A DNA stretch of 26,864 bases from JAEHDI01 sp035455185 (GTDB lineage: Bacteria > Acidobacteriota > Terriglobia > Bryobacterales > Bryobacteraceae): positions 1 through 26,864 of the forward strand of contig DATIFQ010000324.1 of the NCBI GenBank assembly GCA_035455185.1, given 5' to 3'. Under the pieces are notes generated by a model. It ran no database searches. It was given only the letters and a program-made list of their open reading frames with translations, and was not told where the DNA came from. Numbering within the stretch: position 1 is the first letter of the stretch; each line of letters begins with the position of its first letter. Shown here piece by piece: positions 13,058-20,935 of this stretch. The position numbers were made by a program, and so were the translations under genes.

Positions 13058-15448
13058 ATGCATGTGAAGCTCCGGTCGATTCTCCGGCGTTTGCTGACGA
13101 CTTCTTCCACTTCCGCTGCGGCGCTGTTTCATCTCTTCCGCCAACTTGCCTTTGTGATTCTCGCTGGACTCCTGGCGCTCCCTTCGTACGCCGAACCGCT
13201 GCATTCTTTGCTGCAAGGAACAGTGCTCGACCCGAGCCGCGCGCCAATAGCCGGCGCGACAGTCTCGGCGACGACGGAGGGCCGCGTTGAGAGTGTCTCA
13301 ACTCATACCGGCAAGGCGGGTGAGTTCTCACTGGATCTCGAGCCCGGCAGCTACACGCTGCACATCGCGGCGGACGGCTTTCGGGACTCCAGCCAGCCGG
13401 TGGCGGTGAGCGACACCAGTCCCTTGCCACTCGAAATCCTTTTGCCTCTGGCGCCGCGCCAGGATATGGTGACGGTCACTGAGACAGTTGACTACCAAGT
13501 CTCGACAAGCAGCTCGACCCGAACGCCGATTCCGCTGCGCGATGTGCCGCAGTCAATCTCGGTGATCACCCACGACCTGATTCGCGACATCGGCATGCAG
13601 AATATGGCCGATGTCGTGCGTTATGTTCCGGGCATCACAATGGCGCAGGGCGAAGGTCACCGCGATGCGCCGGTCATCCGCGGCAATGTGACCACGGCGG
13701 ATTTCTATGTCAACGGGGTGCGAGACGACGTGCAGTACTTTCGCGACTTGTACAACGTCGAACGCGTCGAAGCGGTCAAAGGCGCTAACGCACTCACATT
13801 CGGGCGCGGCGGTGGCGGCGGCGTCATCAACCGCGTGACGAAGGAGGCGCAGTTCTACCCCGTACGAGAGATTACCCTGCAGGGCGGGACGTTTAGCAAC
13901 AAGCGCTTCACGACCGATTTTGGCCGCAGCATTACCGACAAGATTGCGTTTCGGGTGAACGGCCTTTATGAGAACTCCGACAGTTTCCGGCAGGGCGTGA
14001 ACGTTGAGCGATACGGCGCCTCGCCGACTTTGACCATCAAGCCCGGCGAGCGCACAAAGGTGCGGCTCAGCTACGAGTACCTCAACGACGGGCGGACTGT
14101 GGATCGCGGCATTCCGTCATTTCAAGGGAGGCCGTCCGACGCCAACCGCTCCACTTTCTTCGGCGACCCAAAGCGCAACTATGCGACCGCCGACGTGAAC
14201 CTCGGCTCGGCGATGGTTGAGTACCAGGCCGGGCTGTTCAACATCCGCAATAGCACATTTCTGGGCGACTACGACAAGTTCTACCAGAACCTCGTGCCCG
14301 GGGCGGTGGATGCGACGCAGACTCTTGTAAGCCTCTCGGGTTATAACAACGCGACGGCGCGGCGGAATCTGTTCAACCAAACCGATGCGACGGGCGTGGT
14401 CGCGACCGGCCAGTTCCGCCACACGTTGCTCATCGGTAGCGAGTTCGGCCGGCAGCACACCCAAAATTTCCGGAACACCGCCTATTTCTACGACACCGCG
14501 ACATCGACCATAGTGCCGTTCGGCAATCCTCGCTTCACTGGCCCGGTCACATTCCGCCAAGCTGCATCGGACGCAGACAACATTGCGACCAACCTTATAG
14601 CCGCAGTCTACGTGCAGGACCAGGTCGAGCTGACCCGGCACCTACAGGTGGTCGGGGGTATTCGCTATGACCGCTTCACCATCGACTTTCACAACAACCG
14701 GAACGGGGAGAACCTGGGCCGGCAGGACAATATGTTGTCGCCACGCGCCGGCCTTGTACTCAAACCGATCGCACCGCTCTCCTTGTACACGAGCTACAGC
14801 GTGGCGTACCTGCCGAGTTCGGGTGACCAGTTCTCGTCATTGACCGTGACCACGCGGACGCTCAAGCCGGAGAAGTTCAACAACTATGAGGTAGGCGCCA
14901 AGTGGGACGTTTCCCGTACACTGTCCTTCACAACGGCCGTTTACCGCCTGGATCGCACGAATACGATGGCGCGCGACCCTAACAACCCGGCCATCACGGT
15001 GCAGACCGGGAGCCAGCGCACAAATGGGTACGAACTGGGCGTTAATGGCAGCGTGACAAAACGTTGGGCTCTAGTGGGCGGCTACGCGTACCAGGATGCA
15101 TTTGTGACAAGAGCTACCAGGGCTGCGGCGCGTGATGCGCAGGTGGCGCTGGTTCCACATCGTACGTTGTCGCTATGGAACAACTATCGTGTGTCGCCTC
15201 GCCTGCACATGGGGCTAGGAGTCATCCACCAGGGCGAAATGTACGCGGGTATCGACAACACCGTGCGGCTGCCGCAGTTCAACCGCGCCGACCTCGCGGC
15301 TTACTACTCACTCACAGAGGTAGTGCACATGCAAGTCAATGTTGAGAACCTGTTCGACCGCACCTATTACGCAACGGCAAACAGTAATAACAACATCATG
15401 CCGGGCTATGCGCGTGCGGTGCGTGTCGGCCTCGTGGCCCGATTCTAG
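13058..15448 (+). CDS. TonB-dependent siderophore-type outer-membrane receptor
   Basis: A 796-residue outer-membrane receptor that imports a ligand, probably a ferric siderophore, using TonB energy. After a long basic N-region comes a signal peptide (LAFVILAGLLALPSYA, cut before EPLH). A carboxypeptidase-regulatory-like domain follows (about residues 50-125; LQGTVLDPSRAPIAGATVSA), then a TonB-box-like DMVTVTE. The plug begins IPLRDVPQSISVITHDLI and has NMADVVRYVPGI and VERVEAVKGANALTFGRG, as in FhuA/FhuE-type siderophore receptors. A ~600-residue barrel ends in LVARF with the terminal Phe. ATG 13058 gives the most normal signal peptide; ATG 12998 would add 20 residues and no ribosome binding site separates them. 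No siderophore synthesis or inner-membrane uptake genes are adjacent. Confidence 0.9.
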   Translation: MHVKLRSILRRLLTTSSTSAAALFHLFRQLAFVILAGLLALPSYAEPLHSLLQGTVLDPSRAPIAGATVSATTEGRVESVSTHTGKAGEFSLDLEPGSYTLHIAADGFRDSSQPVAVSDTSPLPLEILLPLAPRQDMVTVTETVDYQVSTSSSTRTPIPLRDVPQSISVITHDLIRDIGMQNMADVVRYVPGITMAQGEGHRDAPVIRGNVTTADFYVNGVRDDVQYFRDLYNVERVEAVKGANALTFGRGGGGGVINRVTKEAQFYPVREITLQGGTFSNKRFTTDFGRSITDKIAFRVNGLYENSDSFRQGVNVERYGASPTLTIKPGERTKVRLSYEYLNDGRTVDRGIPSFQGRPSDANRSTFFGDPKRNYATADVNLGSAMVEYQAGLFNIRNSTFLGDYDKFYQNLVPGAVDATQTLVSLSGYNNATARRNLFNQTDATGVVATGQFRHTLLIGSEFGRQHTQNFRNTAYFYDTATSTIVPFGNPRFTGPVTFRQAASDADNIATNLIAAVYVQDQVELTRHLQVVGGIRYDRFTIDFHNNRNGENLGRQDNMLSPRAGLVLKPIAPLSLYTSYSVAYLPSSGDQFSSLTVTTRTLKPEKFNNYEVGAKWDVSRTLSFTTAVYRLDRTNTMARDPNNPAITVQTGSQRTNGYELGVNGSVTKRWALVGGYAYQDAFVTRATRAAARDAQVALVPHRTLSLWNNYRVSPRLHMGLGVIHQGEMYAGIDNTVRLPQFNRADLAAYYSLTEVVHMQVNVENLFDRTYYATANSNNNIMPGYARAVRVGLVARF

Positions 15449-15451
15449 CCG

Positions 15452-15874
15452 TTACAGCAGTTCAGAGGTACTAAAAAAGAAGCGGAGTTCAGTTTCCGCC
15501 GTCGCGGGGGCGTCGGATCCGTGGATGCAGTTACGTTCGATGTTGGCGGCAAAGCGCTTGCGGACCGTCCCGTCGGCGGCGTTGGCCGGGTTCGTGGCGC
15601 CCATCACCTCCCGAAGCTTCACGATCGCGTCTTCGCGCTCGAGGGCCAGTACGATCACCGGACCTTCGGTCATGAAGCTCACTAGGTTCGGGAAGAACGG
15701 TCTCTCCCGGTGTACGGCGTAAAAGCCCTCGGCCTGCTGCTTCCGCAGGCGCACCATCCGCATTCCAAGGACGCGGAACCCGGCCTTTTCGATCATGGCG
15801 AGAATCTCGCCCGACTGCCCGGCCGCGACAGCATCGGGCTTAATAATGGATAACGTGCGTTCGATCTGACTCAT
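15452..15874 (-). CDS. ndk: Nucleoside diphosphate kinase
   Basis: Transfers the gamma-phosphate between nucleoside tri- and diphosphates through a phosphohistidine. The 140 residues have the usual length, with TLSIIKPDAV at the N terminus and the active-site motif NIERNCIHGSDAP (His118). The ATG at 15874 overlaps the sucD stop (ATGA), so ndk is the third gene of the sucC-sucD-ndk operon, where it can convert the GTP or ATP made by succinyl-CoA synthetase. The stop lies three bases from that of the convergent receptor gene, leaving no room for a terminator between them. Confidence 0.97.
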   Translation of the reverse strand: MSQIERTLSIIKPDAVAAGQSGEILAMIEKAGFRVLGMRMVRLRKQQAEGFYAVHRERPFFPNLVSFMTEGPVIVLALEREDAIVKLREVMGATNPANAADGTVRKRFAANIERNCIHGSDAPATAETELRFFFSTSELL

Positions 15875-16737
15875 AAGCGACTTTTTACTTTCTCTCCAAT
15901 CTCAGCGGGCGAGGCGCACACGGTGATGCCGGCGGCCTGCATGGCGGCAATCTTGTCAGAGGCTTTGCCCGCGCCGCCCGAAATGATTGCGCCCGCGTGC
16001 CCCATCCGGCGCCCGGGAGGGGCCGTCTGACCGGCGACGAAGCCCACGACGGGTTTCTTCACGTGCTCCTTGATGTAAGCCGCGGCCATCTCCTCGGCGT
16101 TCCCTCCGATTTCGCCGATCATCACAATTGCGTGCGTGCCAGGATCTTCGTTGAACAGCCGGATGGCATCGATGAAGTTGGTCCCGATAATGGGGTCGCC
16201 ACCAATACCGATACACGTAGACTGTCCGATGCCGAGCAAGGTCAACTGGTGGACCGCCTCGTAGGTCAGGGTGCCCGAGCGGGAGACGACGCCGACGTGG
16301 CCCAGTCGGTGGATGTGGCCGGGCATGATGCCGATCTTGCACTTGCCGGGCGAGATGATCCCGGGACAGTTGGGACCGATTAGGCGTGTGGAACGACCCT
16401 GAAGGAAGTCCCAAGCTTTCACCATGTCGAGAGTAGGAATGCCTTCGGTGATGCAGACTACGACCGACAGGCCGGCATCCGCCGCCTCCATGATGGCGTC
16501 GGCGGCGAAGGCGGGCGGCACGAATATCGCCGACGCATCGGCGCCAGTCGCCAGGACTGCCTCGCGGACGGTATTGAACACTGGGAGATCGAGATGGGTC
16601 GAGCCGCCTTTACGCGGCACCACGCCCCCGACGACGTGCGTGCCGTACGCAATGCACTGCTGGGCGTGGAACGTCGCCTCACGACCGGTGAAACCCTGGA
16701 TCAGCACACGGGTGTTTTCGTTAATCAGGACGCTCAT
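15871..16737 (-). CDS. sucD: Succinyl-CoA synthetase alpha subunit
   Basis: The CoA-binding and phosphohistidine subunit of the TCA-cycle enzyme that interconverts succinyl-CoA and succinate with nucleotide phosphorylation. The 288 residues match the family length. Motifs are VLIQGFTGREATFHAQQ (CoA-binding Rossmann domain), GPNCPGIISPGKCKIGIMPG near 121, SRSGTLTYEAV near 152, and GRRMGHAGAIISGGAG with the phosphorylated His247. The ATG at 16737 overlaps the sucC stop and the TGA at 15871-15873 overlaps the ndk start. An upstream in-frame extension would lie inside sucC and is rejected. Confidence 0.97.
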   Translation of the reverse strand: MSVLINENTRVLIQGFTGREATFHAQQCIAYGTHVVGGVVPRKGGSTHLDLPVFNTVREAVLATGADASAIFVPPAFAADAIMEAADAGLSVVVCITEGIPTLDMVKAWDFLQGRSTRLIGPNCPGIISPGKCKIGIMPGHIHRLGHVGVVSRSGTLTYEAVHQLTLLGIGQSTCIGIGGDPIIGTNFIDAIRLFNEDPGTHAIVMIGEIGGNAEEMAAAYIKEHVKKPVVGFVAGQTAPPGRRMGHAGAIISGGAGKASDKIAAMQAAGITVCASPAEIGEKVKSRL

Positions 16738-17891
16738 TGTGCCAGCCTCACCACTTTCTCGGCTGCGTCGCGCATGCCGTCGGCGACCGTGAAATTCAGT
16801 CCGGACTCGGTCAGAATCCGCTTGCCTTCCTGGACATTCGTGCCCTCCATGCGAACGACGACGGGGACCTGAACTTGCAGTTCGCGCGCCGCTGCAACGA
16901 CGCCGGTGGCCAGCGTGTCGCACCGCAGGATTCCGCCGAAGATGTTGATGAGCACGGCCTTAACATTGCGGTCGGAGAGAAGGATGCGAAACGCGTTCTT
17001 GATCTGGTCGGCGTTGGCGCCGCCGCCGACATCGAGGAAGTTCGCCGGACTGCCGCCCGCGTACTTGATGATGTCCATGGTGGCCATCGCAAGGCCGGCG
17101 CCGTTGACCATGCAGCCGACCGTCCCGTCGAGCTTGATGTAGTTCAGCCCGTGTCGGGAAGCTTCGACCTCGAGCGGATCCTCCTCGTTGAGGTCGCGTA
17201 ATTCCAGCAAATCCTTGTGCCTATACAACGCGTTATCGTCGAGGTTGATCTTGGCGTCTAGCGCGTAGACCTTGCCATCCGTGGTGAGGATGAACGGGTT
17301 AATCTCGGCTAGTGAGGCGTCCACAGCGGCGTAGGCCCTGGCCAGAGCCGTCATCGCAGCGACCGCACCCCCGACCACAGCCGCCGGAAGGCCCATACCA
17401 AAGGCGAGTTTACGCGCCTGGAACGGGGTCAGACCCAGGCCGGGCTCGATGGTTTCCTTCAGAATCATCTCGGGACTCTTGGCTGCGACTTCCTCGATGT
17501 CGACGCCGCCCGCCGCCGAAGCCATGAACACAGGTTTGCCCTGAACGCGGTCGAGAACGATGCCAAGGTAGAGTTCACGCTCAATCGGAAGGGTCTCCTC
17601 GATCAGGACCCGCTGCACGATGCGTCCCTCAGGGCCGGTTTGGTGGGTGACGAGCTTCATGCCGAGCATGTTCTTGGCGATTTCCGCCGCCTCGTCCAAC
17701 CCTATGGCGATCTTGACTCCACCGCCCTTGCCCCGTCCACCGGCGTGGATTTGCGCTTTGACGACCACACTGCCGCCAATTTTCTTAGCAGCGATGGCAG
17801 CCTCTTCCGGAGAGTAGACGACCTCCCCCCGCGGCACAGGGACGCCGTGCTGGGCCAAGATACTCTTGGCCTGATACTCATGAATTTTCAT
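16734..17891 (-). CDS. sucC: Succinyl-CoA synthetase beta subunit (ADP/GDP-forming)
   Basis: The nucleotide-binding ATP-grasp subunit partnering SucD. The 385 residues compare with ~388 in Escherichia coli. It starts MKIHEYQAKSILAQHGVPVP, followed by VVKAQIHAGGRGKGGGVK near residue 44 (ATP-grasp lysine and glycine-rich loop). AEINPFILTTDGKVYALDAK near 195 supplies metal ligands, and GCMVNGAGLAMATMD with NIFGGILRCD lies in the C-terminal domain. Whether it prefers ATP or GTP cannot be read with confidence. It leads the sucC-sucD-ndk operon and is divergent from trpD, with only 50 bases between the two starts. Confidence 0.97.
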   Translation of the reverse strand: MKIHEYQAKSILAQHGVPVPRGEVVYSPEEAAIAAKKIGGSVVVKAQIHAGGRGKGGGVKIAIGLDEAAEIAKNMLGMKLVTHQTGPEGRIVQRVLIEETLPIERELYLGIVLDRVQGKPVFMASAAGGVDIEEVAAKSPEMILKETIEPGLGLTPFQARKLAFGMGLPAAVVGGAVAAMTALARAYAAVDASLAEINPFILTTDGKVYALDAKINLDDNALYRHKDLLELRDLNEEDPLEVEASRHGLNYIKLDGTVGCMVNGAGLAMATMDIIKYAGGSPANFLDVGGGANADQIKNAFRILLSDRNVKAVLINIFGGILRCDTLATGVVAAARELQVQVPVVVRMEGTNVQEGKRILTESGLNFTVADGMRDAAEKVVRLAQ

Positions 17892-17896
17892 TGGAA

Positions 17897-17908
17897 AGCA
17901 CCTGTGCT
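17897..17908. promoter_or_regulatory. Short perfect dyad between sucC and trpD
   Basis: AGCAC-CT-GTGCT is a 5+5 inverted repeat with a two-base centre, six bases upstream of the sucC ATG and within the 50-base divergent region. It could be an operator or a chance match; no known factor is recognised. Confidence 0.25.
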
Positions 17909-17941
17909 AGGATTTTGAAGAACCAAAACCTTCACTATAAC

Positions 17942-18967
17942 ATGACGTTACTGACATACCTGGACCGCATGATGGCCCGGGAAGACCTGTCTGCTCACGA
18001 CGCCGAGGAGGCGATGTCGACCATCCTCGGCGGTGAAGCCACGACGCCGCAGATCGCAGCCTTTCTGGTCGCGCTCCGGATGAAGGGTGAAACCGCGCAA
18101 GAGATACTGGGCTTCGCGCGCGCCATGAGGGCCAAGGCGGCGCGTGTGGATGTGCGCCTCAGCGGGGAGCTACTGGTAGATACGTGCGGCACGGGCGGGG
18201 ACCGCTCCGGAACCTTCAACATTTCCACCATTTCAGCGTTCGTGGCCGCGGGTGCGGGGGCGCGCGTCGCCAAACACGGCAACCGTTCGATCTCTAGCCG
18301 CTGCGGCAGCGCAGACGTGATGGAGGGACTTGGAGTGAAGATCGCGCTGGCGCCGGAACAGATGGCTCGTGCAATCCGCGAGGTGGGCATTGCATTTCTG
18401 TTCGCTCCGGTGATCCACGTCGCTATGAAACACGCACAACCGGCGCGGCTGGAATTAAGAACGCGCACGGTGTTCAACATCCTGGGTCCGCTGACCAACC
18501 CGGCTGGAGCGCAGGCGCAACTGGTCGGCGCGCCGGATGAGCACGCGGCGGAGTTGATGGCCGAGACTCTGGCCGCCCTTGGCCTTACCCGGGGGTTCGT
18601 GGCCCACGGCTCCGATGGTCTCGACGAGATCACCACGACCGGGCCGTCCCTTCTGATCGAGATCGCAGGCGGAACCGTGACCCACCGGACCGTCGGCCCC
18701 GAGGATTTCGGGGTGCCATGCGCGCGGAAAGCCGACCTTCTCGGCGGGGACCTGGAGGCAAACTGCGAAATTGCCAGAGAGGTGCTCGGCGGAGCGCGTG
18801 GTCCCCGGCGGGATGTCGTGCTGGTGAACGCATCGGCGGCGTTGGTTGCGGCGGGGCGCGCACGCGATTTCCGGGAGGGCGTTGCGATGGCGATGGAGTC
18901 GATCGACTCGGGAGCCGCGCGTCGAAGAACCGAAGATCTGGCCCGTTTCACCCAGCAGTTCGGCTGA
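17942..18967 (+). CDS. trpD: Anthranilate phosphoribosyltransferase
   Basis: Joins anthranilate to phosphoribosyl pyrophosphate in tryptophan synthesis. The 341 residues are of normal length. Motifs are VDTCGTGGDRSGTFNIST near residue 78 (PRPP diphosphate loop), VAKHGNRSISSRCGSADVME near 107, RTRTVFNILGPLTNPAGA near 176 and FVAHGSDGLDEIT near 219 (metal-binding Asp-Glu). The ATG at 17942 is chosen because upstream codons in frame overlap the sucC start. No other trp genes are next to it. It is convergent with the methyltransferase-like gene, nine bases away. Confidence 0.96.
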   Translation: MTLLTYLDRMMAREDLSAHDAEEAMSTILGGEATTPQIAAFLVALRMKGETAQEILGFARAMRAKAARVDVRLSGELLVDTCGTGGDRSGTFNISTISAFVAAGAGARVAKHGNRSISSRCGSADVMEGLGVKIALAPEQMARAIREVGIAFLFAPVIHVAMKHAQPARLELRTRTVFNILGPLTNPAGAQAQLVGAPDEHAAELMAETLAALGLTRGFVAHGSDGLDEITTTGPSLLIEIAGGTVTHRTVGPEDFGVPCARKADLLGGDLEANCEIAREVLGGARGPRRDVVLVNASAALVAAGRARDFREGVAMAMESIDSGAARRRTEDLARFTQQFG

Positions 18968-18976
18968 CCGCCGGCG

Positions 18977-19531
18977 CTACCACCAGGTTTTCCAAACCAG
19001 CAGGCCCACTCCGGCAAGGAAGCCGGCCATGGCCTGATACTCCTGATTGCGCCAGTACAGACTCCAGCGGAACGGCAAGGAGGACGCAGACGCCTGGAAC
19101 CGCGGCCAGAGCATCGGGACCCGTTCCGCGTACCCAGCGTAATCCGGGAACAGCTTCCGAAGGTGTTGCTCCTCGAGTTCGATCACGGGCAGATAGACGA
19201 GTGCAAAGGCGGCCGCAAGGACCGCCGCCAGTAACGAACTGCGCGACGCGAGTGCGAATCCGGCGGCGACCAGCAGAGTTCCAAGATACAGCGGGTTCCG
19301 CATCCAGGCGTACGGCCCGCCGGTCGCGAGGCATTCGTTCTTGGCGAGGTGGCCCGCCGCCCAGCCGCGTAGAAGCAAACCGAGCAGAGCAATTGGCAGA
19401 CCGGCGGTAAGTGAACGCGGTGCCGGATCGGAGAGCAGAACAAACGCCGCCACGAGCAGAAAGCCGCTCGGAACCCGGAGACGGGCGACAGCGTCGGCGT
19501 ACGGTTTCGGGAACCAGTGGCGTCGCGTCAT
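18977..19531 (-). CDS. Isoprenylcysteine carboxyl methyltransferase-like membrane protein
   Basis: A 184-residue integral membrane protein of the ICMT/PEMT-like family. Hydrophobic segments lie near residues 22-34, 43-55, 82-98 and 100-118. The family signature GGPYAWMRNPLYLGTLLVAAG is split around the third segment (near 70-90), and VIELEEQHLRKLFPDYAGYA, the SAM-site Glu-Glu region, is near 117. A last hydrophobic helix ends the protein. The ATG at 19531 overlaps the waaC stop (ATGA), so it is the last gene of the heptosyltransferase operon. Bacterial relatives probably methylate lipids or small molecules rather than prenylated proteins. A role in envelope lipid modification is inferred from the operon only. 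Confidence 0.85.
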   Translation of the reverse strand: MTRRHWFPKPYADAVARLRVPSGFLLVAAFVLLSDPAPRSLTAGLPIALLGLLLRGWAAGHLAKNECLATGGPYAWMRNPLYLGTLLVAAGFALASRSSLLAAVLAAAFALVYLPVIELEEQHLRKLFPDYAGYAERVPMLWPRFQASASSLPFRWSLYWRNQEYQAMAGFLAGVGLLVWKTWW

Positions 19532-20535
19532 CGAGCAGAACCAGCCTGGCACTGAGAGACGGAAAGGCGTTCCCGGAGCGCTGCGAGCACGTCGTCCGGC
19601 GAGATCCTGCCCATCGCTGGGTGGGGCTCCTTCTTCCGTTTGTAGGACGTGGTGGCTGCCGGGTCCCGAAGGACGGTGAAACTGGAGCCGTACGGGCCAT
19701 TACGCGAGGGGTCAGTCGGACCGAAGATCGCCACCCCGGGCTTTTGAAGCGCAGCGGCGAGGTGCATCGGACCGCTGTCGATCCCGATTACAGCGAGGGC
19801 TCTGCGCGTGGCGTGGATCAGCCCAGAGATACCGGAGAGGTGAACGACTGGTCCGGCTACCTGGGCAAGCGTCCCGGCAGCTTGAGGCGGGCCATTGAGG
19901 ACGAGCGGCAGGTCGAGGTCCCGTCGGAGGAGTCCGGCGAGCGTGGAATAGTAGTCGAGCGGCCATTGCTTCCCCGGCCATCCGGCGAGCGGGTTGGCGA
20001 GGACGAAACCGCCCTCCGGAAGCTCGCCCTCGGTTGTTCCATCGGGTACCGGAAAGGCGCTGACAATACTGGACGCACCGGCTGCCGAAGCCAGTTCGAG
20101 ATTCCGGTCCACTACGTGCGGGGCCTGCGCCAGCACTCGGTTCGAGTAAAACAACGCGGCGACGCGCTCCCGCAGCAGTGATTGGTGGAATCCGTAGATC
20201 CGATCCGGGCGGGCAACGGAGGCGACGATGGCCGACTTCACTAGGCCCTGAAAATCAACGGCCAGATCGAAACGGCGATGGCGGAGCTCCCGCCAGGCCG
20301 AAACAAGGCCGCTGAACGTCTTCCGCTCGAACAGGATCGCCTCGTCGACGAACGGATTTCCCTCGATCAGCGGAGCCCATTTGGGAGCGATCACCCAACT
20401 CAGCCGGGAATTAGGGAAGCCATGCTTCAGGGTGGCGACAGCGGGTAAAGCGTGCAGCACATCACCCATCGCGCCCAGGCGAACGACGAGGATCCTCGGG
20501 CCGGAATTAGCTTGCGTGCTGCCGGCTGTGTACAT
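19528..20535 (-). CDS. waaC: Glycosyltransferase family 9, heptosyltransferase I-like
   Basis: A 335-residue GT-B enzyme that probably adds heptose to the lipopolysaccharide inner core at the cytoplasmic membrane face. It reads ILVVRLGAMGDVLHALPAV near residue 14 (family 9 N-terminal acceptor-site motif with Asp), AVDFQGLVKSAIVA near 92, GFHQSLLRERVA, and the donor-site stretch GIDSGPMHLAAALQKPGVAI with FGPTDPSRNGPYG near 255-280. The WaaC-like YGFHQSLLRE segment and FGPTDP favour heptosyltransferase I over II. The ATG at 20535 overlaps the preceding gene by 29 bases. The operon also contains waaF, supporting the role. Confidence 0.88.
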   Translation of the reverse strand: MYTAGSTQANSGPRILVVRLGAMGDVLHALPAVATLKHGFPNSRLSWVIAPKWAPLIEGNPFVDEAILFERKTFSGLVSAWRELRHRRFDLAVDFQGLVKSAIVASVARPDRIYGFHQSLLRERVAALFYSNRVLAQAPHVVDRNLELASAAGASSIVSAFPVPDGTTEGELPEGGFVLANPLAGWPGKQWPLDYYSTLAGLLRRDLDLPLVLNGPPQAAGTLAQVAGPVVHLSGISGLIHATRRALAVIGIDSGPMHLAAALQKPGVAIFGPTDPSRNGPYGSSFTVLRDPAATTSYKRKKEPHPAMGRISPDDVLAALRERLSVSQCQAGSAR

Positions 20536-20935
20536 GTCGAATCAGGTTCCGGGTGAGCTGTTCGTCATCGGCTTCCATTCGAACGGCATCACCGGCCTGG
20601 AGGCGAGCAAGCAGGTCACCGATCGTGCCGCCATCCGGAAGCACCACGTAGTCTACCACCGCGAGCGCCGCAACCAGTTCCGCCCGCGCCGCGGCCGACA
20701 GGACCGGCGCGATTGGAGTGTTCACGACCACGACCAAGGCGCCGGCGCCCGCTCGCGCAGCGGCCAGGCGACGGCCGTGTTCCGCGAGCACCGGGTCAAA
20801 GCAGCCGGTAACGACGCTAACGGCTACGCCGCTGTTTCGCAGTTGCCGTACGATTGACTCGGCCGCGGCCGGAGTGAGGATCTTCTTTCGTGTGTCCACT
20901 TTCCTGTCTGGCGAACTCCTTCGCACTTTCCGCAT
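20507..20935 (-). CDS. Degenerate RfaE2/HldE C-terminal-like nucleotidyltransferase
   Basis: A 142-residue protein resembling the nucleotidyltransferase half of HldE. RKKILTPAAAESIVRQL matches the family's domain entry, VVTGCFDPVLAEHGRRLAAA near 42 corresponds to NGCFDLLHxGHxxxLExA, and AARAELVAALAVVDYVVLPD near 81 matches the PEAERAELLAALxxVDYVVLFD region. The catalytic HxGH is altered to LAEH, the NSDxSVRRLKG segment is mostly deleted, and the C-terminal STT-type nucleotide motif is absent, so heptose-phosphate adenylyl transfer is probably lost. ATG 20935 is taken as start; GTG 20950 and GTG 20899 are alternatives. It overlaps the preceding kinase-like frame by about 119 bases and waaC by 29 bases. 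It may be the second half of a frameshifted fusion. Confidence 0.65.
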   Translation of the reverse strand: MRKVRRSSPDRKVDTRKKILTPAAAESIVRQLRNSGVAVSVVTGCFDPVLAEHGRRLAAARAGAGALVVVVNTPIAPVLSAAARAELVAALAVVDYVVLPDGGTIGDLLARLQAGDAVRMEADDEQLTRNLIRHVHSRQHAS

